Assembly: GCA_903970355.1 (NCBI GenBank)
Contig: CAJCIF010000305.1
Coordinates: forward strand, 1 to 5,067
DNA: 5,067 nt
Reading direction: 5' to 3'
Source: Actinomycetota bacterium
Lineage (GTDB): Bacteria > Cyanobacteriota > Vampirovibrionia > Obscuribacterales > Obscuribacteraceae
Numbering within the stretch: position 1 is the first letter of the stretch; each line of letters begins with the position of its first letter. Positions 1 through 5,067 of the stretch are shown here, piece after piece. The notes beneath the pieces are model-generated. The model was not told where the DNA came from. It searched no databases and saw nothing but the letters and a program-made list of their open reading frames with translations. Position numbers and translations under genes: made by a program.

Positions 1-510
1 GAGATTGCCTCCCATACTCAAGGCTAATACGCGAATCGGTTTCTTGTTAGTAGCCTCGTAAAGCTTGGCTAGCTGTTCGCGAATTTGCGGCATTGTTTGT
101 GAGAAAGGAGCAATGCTGTCATAGCGCACGAGATACAACTTGTACGATTTCGAAAATACTTTGTCATTCGAAAACCGCTTCGCTACTTTTCCCCAGCGAA
201 AATACGGATAGTACTCTCCACGCAAACCATGGACGAGCAATACTGCAGTGCGATCTCCTAATGGAGTGTCATCGTATTGGTAAAGCGCCGCCTCGTGCGG
301 TTTTTCTTTGGATAAACGCTTGGGTGGCAAAACTTCAAAAGTGGAAACAGAAGCCGATGCAGATCCTTTGTGAAAATTGATTCCTTCTAACGGTGTTTTG
401 GAATCCGATGTCTCAAGTGCGCTGGCCAGCGGAGAACACAGAAATGACAAAGAAACACCGGCACAAAGTGCCAATCGAATAATTTGCGAAACTAGCCTAG
501 AATGGTACAT
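1..510 (-). CDS. Exported alpha/beta-hydrolase, lipase/esterase-like (N-terminal part, cut by window edge)
   Basis: Only the first 170 residues are present; the 3' part lies beyond position 1. The ATG at 510 is directly preceded by an in-frame TAA (513-511), so no longer start exists. Residues 1-31 look like a Sec signal peptide: basic n-region (R5, R12), hydrophobic core around 13-27, and a probable cleavage site after ASA at 29-31. No clear lipobox is seen, so a soluble periplasmic or secreted product is more likely than a lipoprotein. The fold is indicated by a beta strand leading into HGLRG (94-98, oxyanion-hole type) and by ALSMGG (163-168), a nucleophile elbow with Ser165 and Ala in place of the usual first Gly. 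The spacing between them, with VRYDS at 128-132, resembles PGAP1/DUF676-like lipases. The catalytic acid and His are outside the window. The substrate is unknown; a lipid or ester is inferred. It is transcribed divergently from the glycosyltransferase gene. Confidence 0.8.
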   Translation of the reverse strand, partial: MYHSRLVSQIIRLALCAGVSLSFLCSPLASALETSDSKTPLEGINFHKGSASASVSTFEVLPPKRLSKEKPHEAALYQYDDTPLGDRTAVLLVHGLRGEYYPYFRWGKVAKRFSNDKVFSKSYKLYLVRYDSIAPFSQTMPQIREQLAKLYEATNKKPIRVLALSMGGNL

Positions 511-523
511 TTAACACTCACTG

Positions 524-541
524 CGGAAACATTTCTTTCCG
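524..541. repeat. Short inverted repeat in the divergent intergenic region
   Basis: CGGAAA at 524-529 and TTTCCG at 536-541 form perfect 6-bp arms around a 6-nt spacer. The repeat lies 14 bp upstream of the hydrolase ATG at 510. It would be in that gene's 5' leader, or form an operator between the two divergent genes. No T-run follows it, so it is not an intrinsic terminator. A repeat this short can arise by chance. Confidence 0.3.
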
Positions 542-576
542 GAGTCGCATCCTCTCATTATCGACTCTATCACTCA

Positions 577-610
577 TTTAATGCCTAAGACACGGAATTT
601 TTAATGCCTA
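577..610 (+). repeat. 11-bp direct repeat around the glycosyltransferase start
   Basis: TTTAATGCCTA occurs at 577-587 and again at 600-610, a 23-bp offset. Each copy contains an ATG followed by CCT. The second ATG (604) starts the glycosyltransferase. The first (581) opens a 7-codon frame (MPKTRNF) whose TAA at 602-604 overlaps the real start as TAATG. The first ATG has no visible Shine-Dalgarno sequence. The arrangement could be a small local duplication or a translationally coupled leader peptide; it is weakly supported. Confidence 0.4.
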
Positions 611-1827
611 CAACAATATTGCTCTGCTTCTCTGATACTGGTGGTGGGCATCGCACAGCAACTGAAGCTTTGGAGGCGGCATTACATGAGCGTCTCCGGG
701 AGCTAGGCAAAGACAACGACTTCGTAATTGTATCGGACAATATCGTTGAAAAAACGCATCCTATTAATCGCGGTTTTGTGGAGCTTTACAACTTCCTCTT
801 GCGCCACAGCCAGCAGAGTATGAAGTACTACTTCTGGTTTATTCATTGGTTTAAGCCTAATAGCTCAAACTTCGGTTACTCGCTCTCCAGCCGTTATCTT
901 CAAAAAATTGTTATCGATAACCAACCAAAAGTTGTCGTTTCTGTGCATCCGATGACGAACCATTATTTGTCAAGGGCGATTACAGATGTGGGTCTGAGAG
1001 ATAAGGTAAAGCTCGTCACGCTTATAACAGATCCAAACGCCCAGTTATGGCGAGGCTGGGCCTGCGAAGGCAGCGATTTGACTATTTCACCAAACCCGAT
1101 CGTGACAGCAAAATTGCGCGAATGGGGCATCGCTGAAAGCAAAATAAAAGAAGTCGGCATGCCTGTTCATCCTGATTTCATCAAACCCGCCTCGGCAACA
1201 CCATCGGAATTTCGCCGATCTTTCGGTCTTGCGGAAGATTGCTTCACCCTCTGCATCAACGCTGGTTGGGCAGGTGGCGGCAACATGAAGGCAATCTATC
1301 GTTCTCTGGAAGGAACGAAACGCAAGATTCAAGTTGTTTTTCTATGCGGTCACAACACCAATCTTTATCACGAAGTACAGCGTGAAGCTGAGAAATCTTC
1401 GATTCCAACGGCGGTTTTGCCTTTCCATGACCGAATGTCGGATCTCATGACGGCATGCGATCTAATGGTAACGAAAGCAGGCGGACTCACAACTTTTGAG
1501 GCAGTAGCGCGTCGCCTGCCATTGGCTTTCGATGTCATAACACCGGCTATGCCGCAAGAAGCAGGCACCATCGATATTCTAGTAGATGCAGGATTAGCAA
1601 AACGAATCGTAAAACCAAACGATATAAAGACAATTGTTGAAACTGCCAGTGAACGCCTGGACTACCTGACCGGCGAATTGCCGCAATACCAGCGGCTCGA
1701 TCGTGCGGATGCGGTCTATCAAATTGCCGATATCGTCCTGGCAGAAGCCGACAATAGTAAAAGTGTTGCTCCAAAATTGAACGATCGCACTGGCGATGGT
1801 ACAACTGATTACGTGAAGCGACCCTAG
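604..1827 (+). CDS. GT28-family glycosyltransferase, MGDG synthase/UgtP-like (putative diacylglycerol glycosyltransferase)
   Basis: At 407 residues this is the usual length for MGDG synthase/UgtP-type enzymes. These transfer Gal or Glc from a UDP-sugar to diacylglycerol at the cytoplasmic membrane face. The N-terminal half is the lipid-acceptor domain: a beta strand, then DTGGGHR (11-17), which is the signature of the MGDG synthase N domain, then SVHP (113-116) and GMPVHPDF (185-192) at the interdomain region. The C-terminal half is a MurG-like nucleotide-sugar domain: INAGWAGGG (218-226), CGHN (248-251), and TKAGGLTTFEA (290-300), whose Glu299 matches the sugar-nucleotide-binding position of the family, then a QE pair at 318-319. 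The ATG at 604 has a weak GGAA (594-597) six bases upstream and places the DTGGGHR motif correctly. There is no signal peptide or membrane segment, as expected for a peripheral enzyme. The hydrolase gene 11 bp downstream is probably co-transcribed. Sugar specificity and processivity cannot be read from the sequence. Confidence 0.85.
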   Translation: MPTTILLCFSDTGGGHRTATEALEAALHERLRELGKDNDFVIVSDNIVEKTHPINRGFVELYNFLLRHSQQSMKYYFWFIHWFKPNSSNFGYSLSSRYLQKIVIDNQPKVVVSVHPMTNHYLSRAITDVGLRDKVKLVTLITDPNAQLWRGWACEGSDLTISPNPIVTAKLREWGIAESKIKEVGMPVHPDFIKPASATPSEFRRSFGLAEDCFTLCINAGWAGGGNMKAIYRSLEGTKRKIQVVFLCGHNTNLYHEVQREAEKSSIPTAVLPFHDRMSDLMTACDLMVTKAGGLTTFEAVARRLPLAFDVITPAMPQEAGTIDILVDAGLAKRIVKPNDIKTIVETASERLDYLTGELPQYQRLDRADAVYQIADIVLAEADNSKSVAPKLNDRTGDGTTDYVKRP

Positions 1828-1829
1828 CC

Positions 1830-1833
1830 AGGA
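1830..1833 (+). promoter_or_regulatory. Ribosome binding site for the downstream hydrolase
   Basis: AGGA lies five bases before the ATG at 1839, within the 11-bp gap after the glycosyltransferase stop codon. It favours 1839 over the in-frame ATG at 1857 as the start and supports translation from a shared mRNA. Confidence 0.6.
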
Positions 1834-1838
1834 CGGCC

Positions 1839-2600
1839 ATGAAACTAGCGATAAAAATGGTGGCGAACTCTGGGCAATCACCGGAGAAAGCAGACTTTGT
1901 CTTTATACATGGCACCGGTTCCAACTCTCATATGTGGGATAAACAAGTCAATTATTTAACGGCATTAGGGCATCGCTGCTTTTTAATTGATTTACGCGGG
2001 CACGGTGAAACACCGGAGGCATTCGAGAAGACAGATTTATTGGTGCACGAACAAGACGTAATTGAAACTCTCAGTACCTCGGCAGTTCGCTTCCCAGCCT
2101 ATTTCGTCGGGCATTCGCTTGGTGCCATTCTGTCCATCACAATTGCACGCCAAAAACCGGAATGGGTTAAAGTCATTTTTGCGGCCAGTTTACCAGGCAA
2201 AGTACTGGCACCACTTCCAGTACTACTTAAAATGTTCGTGCGCGGCCCAAAACAATTCCTTACCAGACTAGGTATCCATCGCAATCTTGCCTGGCGAGAG
2301 CGAACTTTATTTGAGATGGATCCGCATACACTCGATCAGATCGCCATCAATTTTGGCGAAATTGATTTGATGAGCAAACCGTTTGGCGTTAGATGTCCAA
2401 TTCACTTTGCGGCTGGACGCTTTGATCCGGTTGCGCTCTACTGGGATGTACTCGCCATGCACAAAAAGGTGCCGGGCTCGACGTTGATCACTTTTCCCTG
2501 GGGCGGCCACAATTTCATGGACGCAGACTCAGATAAATTCAACAAATGGATTTCGTCAAAACTGGACCATGTGCTTGATCCAACCCCAAAATCCGTCTGA
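1839..2600 (+). CDS. Cytosolic alpha/beta-hydrolase (esterase/lipase-like)
   Basis: The 253-residue product is a complete alpha/beta-hydrolase fold protein. Visible elements in order are HGTGSNSHMW (24-33, oxyanion loop), DLRGHG (51-56, the conserved strand-4 turn), GHSLG (91-95, nucleophile elbow with Ser93), a cap region around 120-175, GRFDP (193-197, catalytic acid Asp196) and GGHNFM (222-227, catalytic His224). The triad Ser93/Asp196/His224 is therefore intact and the enzyme should be active. There is no signal peptide, so it should be cytosolic, unlike the exported hydrolase at 510-1. The family also includes haloperoxidase-like and C-C hydrolases, so the substrate is open. The close link to a glycolipid synthase gene suggests a lipid or acyl ester. 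The last 14 codons and the stop overlap the convergent TPR gene on the other strand. Confidence 0.85.
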   Translation: MKLAIKMVANSGQSPEKADFVFIHGTGSNSHMWDKQVNYLTALGHRCFLIDLRGHGETPEAFEKTDLLVHEQDVIETLSTSAVRFPAYFVGHSLGAILSITIARQKPEWVKVIFAASLPGKVLAPLPVLLKMFVRGPKQFLTRLGIHRNLAWRERTLFEMDPHTLDQIAINFGEIDLMSKPFGVRCPIHFAAGRFDPVALYWDVLAMHKKVPGSTLITFPWGGHNFMDADSDKFNKWISSKLDHVLDPTPKSV

Positions 2601-3983
2601 ACGTCCCATCAAGTTATCAGCATTGAACGTAGCTGGTTGCGTATTCGCCGAATCTTTAGCGGCTTGGGTAAGTACGGATTCAGCCAGAGGAACTGGTTTT
2701 GGCTTAGGAGCTGATTGAGTCGGCAAAAGCTTGCCCAGAAGAGCAAGGTTGATGATACCGTCCTGGGGTTTCAACAATTCGGGACGCCGTTCCGCCACCA
2801 CTTCATGATTATCGCGCGCGGTTGCAATTGTGCGCCTGATTCGGCGGCCGTCCGGCAGGAACAAAGTTGCCTCGCCTGTTTCTTCGGAATACATGAAAGC
2901 TTCACCCTGAGCCAGATCTCCGGTTCCGTTTTCGGCCAAAAATTTAAGTCGCTTCGTCCATTGATCGGTAGGCGATAATTTGCTGGCTCGAGCGTCAGCC
3001 GATGGAACCAGAGCTCCAAGTTCAAAATTTGACTTACCAATATCTGTTTTGAAAGTGCTTGTAGCAAGTATTGGTTTTACAGGAGGACTGGGAGCAACCT
3101 GGGGAGCTGGCTCCTGCAAATCACTAGCCGTACTTGAATCGAAGGTTTCTTCCTGGGGAACGAATTGCAGATTTTGCGTTTTCTTTGGCGCGTCTTCAGA
3201 AAATTGGAGAGGATTGGCTTTTGGCAGAGGGATGGCCGCCGTAGCCGTGAACTGAAGTGGGTTAGGTTTTGGCTCCACCATTTGTTTAGGCTTCATCTGG
3301 TTTTGCAAGGCTTCCGTTACGGTTTCGCTAACCGGCGTCATCGCTGCCAGGCACATGTGCAGAGATTGCAAAATCCAGGGAGCAGGAAGGTCCATTGGTT
3401 CTGGAATTTGGCTGGTATAGGCTACTGCGGCATCAGTCTCCGTAACGACTGGCCATTCCGATTGCATGGCAAATCCAATTGATGTTCCAATATGCTTCAT
3501 CGCCGCTCCGAGATCTCCCCTCTCGATCGCAATTGAAGCAAGAAGCAATCGAGCCGGTTGATAGCGCGCTCTTATCTTGAGCGCTTCATTCAAGCAATCA
3601 ATTGCCTGATCGACGTGATGAGTATTTTTCAGCATCACGCCCTTTTCATAGAAAGCGCGATAAGACTTGGGATGCTTTTTGATAAAAGCATCGAGCTCAT
3701 CGAGTGCCTCTTGTGTCTTGCCCTGCTTGGCGAGACCCAGACTTCTGTCTAGATTGGGCTTTGGCTGATTTCGAAAAAGCTTTCCGAGCGGGTTGGGAAT
3801 TTTTATGGGTGAACCGGGATATGGTTCTAAATCTTTTTGATCTGCTTGATCGAACTGCACCACAGACGGTGTTGATACTACAGGAGGTACACCACCAGGA
3901 GAGAGATCACTACCCCAAGCTTGCAGGAACACCGCCTGTGAAGCCGCAAGTGAGACGATTAACAATGAACGTTTAGCTTTCAT
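2556..3983 (-). CDS. Exported proline-rich TPR protein of unknown function
   Basis: The product has 475 residues from the ATG at 3983. I chose this start because KAKR followed by a hydrophobic stretch to about residue 20 makes a standard Sec signal peptide, with cleavage near QA-W or G-S at 22-25. An in-frame GTG at 4010 would add nine residues, and neither start has a good Shine-Dalgarno sequence. Residues 25-77 are a Pro-rich linker. Residues 78-175 hold about three TPR units (near 78-107, 108-141, 142-175), with typical small/large residue patterns and the DQAIDCLNEALKI helix at 125-137. Residues 176-330 are low-complexity and Pro/Lys/Gln-rich, and contain NPLQF (241-245), NPLQF (257-261) and QNLQF (270-274). 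Residues 335-405 look like a small folded region with LFLPDGRRIRR at 374-384. The tail GFWGWIKHMVQF (464-475) is aromatic. TPRs usually scaffold protein contacts, so a periplasmic adaptor is inferred. It lies 41 bp downstream of yqeG, probably in the same operon. Confidence 0.8.
   Translation of the reverse strand: MKAKRSLLIVSLAASQAVFLQAWGSDLSPGGVPPVVSTPSVVQFDQADQKDLEPYPGSPIKIPNPLGKLFRNQPKPNLDRSLGLAKQGKTQEALDELDAFIKKHPKSYRAFYEKGVMLKNTHHVDQAIDCLNEALKIRARYQPARLLLASIAIERGDLGAAMKHIGTSIGFAMQSEWPVVTETDAAVAYTSQIPEPMDLPAPWILQSLHMCLAAMTPVSETVTEALQNQMKPKQMVEPKPNPLQFTATAAIPLPKANPLQFSEDAPKKTQNLQFVPQEETFDSSTASDLQEPAPQVAPSPPVKPILATSTFKTDIGKSNFELGALVPSADARASKLSPTDQWTKRLKFLAENGTGDLAQGEAFMYSEETGEATLFLPDGRRIRRTIATARDNHEVVAERRPELLKPQDGIINLALLGKLLPTQSAPKPKPVPLAESVLTQAAKDSANTQPATFNADNLMGRSDGFWGWIKHMVQF
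3162..3263 (-). repeat. Three NPLQF-type peptide repeats inside the TPR protein
   Basis: The codons at 3263-3249, 3215-3201 and 3176-3162 encode NPLQF, NPLQF and QNLQF. The first two are preceded by Lys-Pro or Lys-Ala. The nucleotide copies are AACCCACTTCAGTTC and AATCCTCTCCAATTT, which differ at every third codon position. The repeat is therefore at the protein level, within a disordered-looking linker. Confidence 0.7.
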
Positions 3984-4024
3984 GTAGGCGTACTTGCAGA
4001 ACTTTAACACTGCACAATATTAGC

Positions 4025-4510
4025 CTAAGGTCGAATAAACAGGCGCTCCAATCTTCTAACAAATGTCTTCCAGCCTGGTTCGTTCATTGTCTTCAATGGA
4101 TAAACCAGGATCGTTTTCATACCCATTCGCTGCCCAGCAAAGATATCAGTTAGAGGTCTGTCGCCTATCAACACGGCATCTTTAGCAGAAAGTCCAAAAT
4201 CAGCGAGCACAGAAAGAATGGCTTTGCGACTCGGTTTACGAGCATTGAAAATAACAGGCATTGCCAAGAGCACTTCTACTTGCTTTAAATAATCCAGTCT
4301 TTTGTTGTTGCTAACAACAGCCAACTTGAAGTGTGGGCGAGCACGTTCGAGCCAGTCGGCAGCTTGTTTTGTTAACATGCCACTGCGTGGCGCTACAATC
4401 GTGCTGTCTAAGTCGAGAAGTATTGCTTTGATACCCTCGGCTCGGAGATCGTCCAGATTTATATCTGTTACGTCTCCGTCGACGATCAATGATGGACGTA
4501 TAAAAACCAT
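4025..4510 (-). CDS. yqeG: YqeG-family HAD-IIIA phosphatase (possible phosphatidylglycerophosphate phosphatase)
   Basis: From the ATG at 4510 the product has 161 residues, close to Bacillus YqeG. The start gives MVFIRPSLIVDGD, the kind of beginning I recall for cyanobacterial YqeG proteins. A longer frame back to a TTG at 4585 would run through the best promoter candidate and adds no family sequence. HAD motifs are complete: motif I DLDST (33-37, nucleophile Asp33 and general acid Asp35), motif II VVSNN (65-69), motif III Lys in ARKP (90-93), and motif IV GDRPLTD (116-122, metal ligands Asp117 and Asp122). Motif I has Ser where DNT or DET is common. Relatives include GEP4 and plant PGPP1, which dephosphorylate phosphatidylglycerophosphate to phosphatidylglycerol; assigning that reaction here is inference. 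The protein is cytosolic with a basic C-terminus (148-160) that could touch membranes. The gene is divergent from uppS and precedes the TPR gene. Confidence 0.87.
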   Translation of the reverse strand: MVFIRPSLIVDGDVTDINLDDLRAEGIKAILLDLDSTIVAPRSGMLTKQAADWLERARPHFKLAVVSNNKRLDYLKQVEVLLAMPVIFNARKPSRKAILSVLADFGLSAKDAVLIGDRPLTDIFAGQRMGMKTILVYPLKTMNEPGWKTFVRRLERLFIRP

Positions 4511-4540
4511 GAAACAATCTGCAGTGCCAGCTTGAAAACG

Positions 4541-4570
4541 ATAGTAACAGAGCAGGGTATTGGTTGTAAA
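4541..4570 (-). promoter_or_regulatory. Putative sigma70-type promoter for yqeG and the TPR gene
   Basis: Read on the minus strand, TTTACA (4570-4565, five of six matches to TTGACA) is followed after 18 bp by TACTAT (4546-4541, four of six matches to TATAAT). The predicted transcript would begin near 4533, giving a leader of about 24 nt before the ATG at 4510. This agrees with the choice of 4510 as the yqeG start. Confidence 0.4.
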
Positions 4571-4590
4571 ACTGGTGAGGCTCAATGAGC

Positions 4591-4596
4591 TATCAT
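4591..4596 (+). promoter_or_regulatory. Possible -10 element for uppS
   Basis: TATCAT matches TATAAT at five of six positions and would place the transcript start about 20 nt before the GTG at 4624. No good -35 hexamer sits 16-18 bp upstream (TTGTAA at 4564-4569 is 21 bp away), so the assignment is weak. The stretch overlaps the divergent yqeG promoter region. Confidence 0.2.
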
Positions 4597-4612
4597 GGCA
4601 ACCATTAAGGTT

Positions 4613-4619
4613 AAGGTGA
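4613..4619 (+). promoter_or_regulatory. Ribosome binding site that selects the uppS GTG start
   Basis: AAGGTGA matches part of the anti-Shine-Dalgarno complement, with its GG seven bases before the GTG at 4624. It lies in a tandem TTAAGG TTAAGG (4605-4616), which also supplies in-frame TAA stops at 4606 and 4612. No start upstream of 4624 is therefore possible in this frame. Confidence 0.5.
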
Positions 4620-4623
4620 CAGT

Positions 4624-5067
4624 GTGTACAAGCGCTCGCGAAAATCAGGCAAAGGTTCCTCCGCTGAAAAGCAACCAGAAAGTGGTGTGCAAAGCGGTGC
4701 GTTGCCTGTTAAGCACGTAGCTATCATCATGGATGGCAATCGCCGTTGGGCGGACAACAAGGGTTTGCCGCGCCTGTTTGGACATCGTGAAGGAGTGAAA
4801 ACCCTCAAAAGACTAGTGCGCTATGTCGGTGAGCGGCAGCTCCAGTACCTCACTGTTTACGCTTTCTCCAGTGAAAACTGGCAGCGAAGTCAGGAAGAAG
4901 TAAATTATCTTTTTGAGTTGTTTGGTAAGACGCTTGCGGATGAACTGTCTGAGTTGAACGAAAACAACGTCAGGTTGTCTTTCCTAGGGCAGTTGGATAA
5001 AGTGCCCTCTTCTTTAACGAAGTCACTCTATACAGCCATGCGGGCGACCAGCGAAAACACAGGTTTG
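4624..5067 (+). CDS. uppS: Undecaprenyl diphosphate synthase, cis-prenyltransferase (N-terminal part, cut by window edge)
   Basis: The enzyme condenses isopentenyl diphosphate units in cis onto farnesyl diphosphate to make the C55 carrier for peptidoglycan and other envelope polymers. It acts as a soluble or membrane-associated homodimer. The first 148 residues are present, roughly 60% of a usual 230-260-residue protein. Visible family motifs are HVAIIMDGNRRWA (31-43) with catalytic Asp37, GHREG (53-57, matching the conserved His after the diphosphate-binding loop), YAFSSENW (79-86) with the Ser/Glu/Asn/Trp group for isopentenyl diphosphate binding, and NNVRLSFLG (114-122). The C-terminal RxxxR and Glu motifs lie outside the window. 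The GTG at 4624 is preferred because of the ribosome site seven bases upstream and the in-frame TAA at 4612; a GTG at 4687 is an alternative. The first 28 residues are Lys/Ser/Gln-rich, probably a disordered extension before the core. Confidence 0.93.
   Translation, partial: MYKRSRKSGKGSSAEKQPESGVQSGALPVKHVAIIMDGNRRWADNKGLPRLFGHREGVKTLKRLVRYVGERQLQYLTVYAFSSENWQRSQEEVNYLFELFGKTLADELSELNENNVRLSFLGQLDKVPSSLTKSLYTAMRATSENTGL

Noticed and set aside
93..380. Open frame of 95 codons on the plus strand
   Set aside because: It lies antisense inside the exported hydrolase gene, and its Cys/His-rich product shows no recognisable family pattern.
524..541. Inverted repeat CGGAAA/TTTCCG as an intrinsic terminator
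   Set aside because: The arms are only six bases and no T-run follows on either strand. The position upstream of two divergent genes also argues against termination.
577..610. 11-bp direct repeat as a mobile-element target duplication or attachment site
   Set aside because: Only 12 bp separate the copies, with no element between them, and no integrase, transposase or tRNA gene is present in the window.
1547..1924. Minus-strand open frame of 125 codons spanning the glycosyltransferase/hydrolase junction
   Set aside because: It is antisense to two well-supported genes, has no domain signature, and crosses their junction without any sign of its own start signals.
2715..3482. Several plus-strand open frames of 87-105 codons
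   Set aside because: They lie antisense to the TPR gene and give Arg/Phe/Trp-rich products typical of shadow frames. The TPR gene has a signal peptide and a repeat domain supporting it.
2556..4010. GTG 4010 as the start of the TPR gene
   Set aside because: It puts nine extra residues before a normal signal peptide and has no well-placed Shine-Dalgarno sequence. It cannot be excluded, since 3983 also lacks a good one.
4025..4585. Longer yqeG frame starting at TTG 4585 (186 residues)
   Set aside because: The extra 25 residues do not resemble YqeG starts, the initiation codon is TTG, and the best promoter candidate lies inside the extension. The ATG at 4510 gives the family-like beginning.

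Overview
The window is dense bacterial DNA of moderate GC. It carries six protein-coding genes, the first and last cut by the window edges, with short intergenic gaps, N-terminal export signals and no RNA genes, mobile elements or CRISPR arrays that I can see. The YqeG-type phosphatase begins in the style I associate with cyanobacterial members (a basic/hydrophobic start followed by VDGD). Together with UppS and a TPR-containing exported protein, this loosely suggests a cyanobacterium-related lineage, possibly a non-photosynthetic one (Vampirovibrionia/Melainabacteria). That assignment is a low-confidence guess, not a demonstrated result.

Layout: (1) Positions 1-510, minus strand: the N-terminal part of an exported alpha/beta-hydrolase (lipase/esterase-like). 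(2) Positions 511-603: a 93-bp divergent intergenic region with a short inverted repeat, an 11-bp direct repeat and a 7-codon micro-ORF. (3) Positions 604-1827, plus strand: a GT28-type glycosyltransferase of the MGDG synthase/UgtP group. An 11-bp gap separates it from a cytosolic alpha/beta-hydrolase at 1839-2600. (4) Positions 4510-2556, minus strand: a yqeG-type HAD phosphatase followed by a gene for an exported, proline-rich TPR protein. The TPR gene runs tail-to-tail into the hydrolase gene with a 45-bp coding overlap. (5) Positions 4511-4623: a divergent promoter region. (6) From 4624, plus strand: the first 148 codons of undecaprenyl diphosphate synthase (uppS).

A plausible shared theme is envelope and membrane lipid metabolism: glycolipid synthesis (GT28), lipid or ester hydrolysis (two hydrolases, one exported and one cytosolic), possible phosphatidylglycerophosphate dephosphorylation (the YqeG/GEP4 family) and the polyprenyl carrier for cell-wall synthesis (UppS). 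The theme is inferred from families and proximity. The most unusual item is the TPR protein. Its linker carries a repeated NPLQF-type peptide in which the two full copies differ at the third position of all five codons, so the peptide rather than the DNA appears to be conserved.
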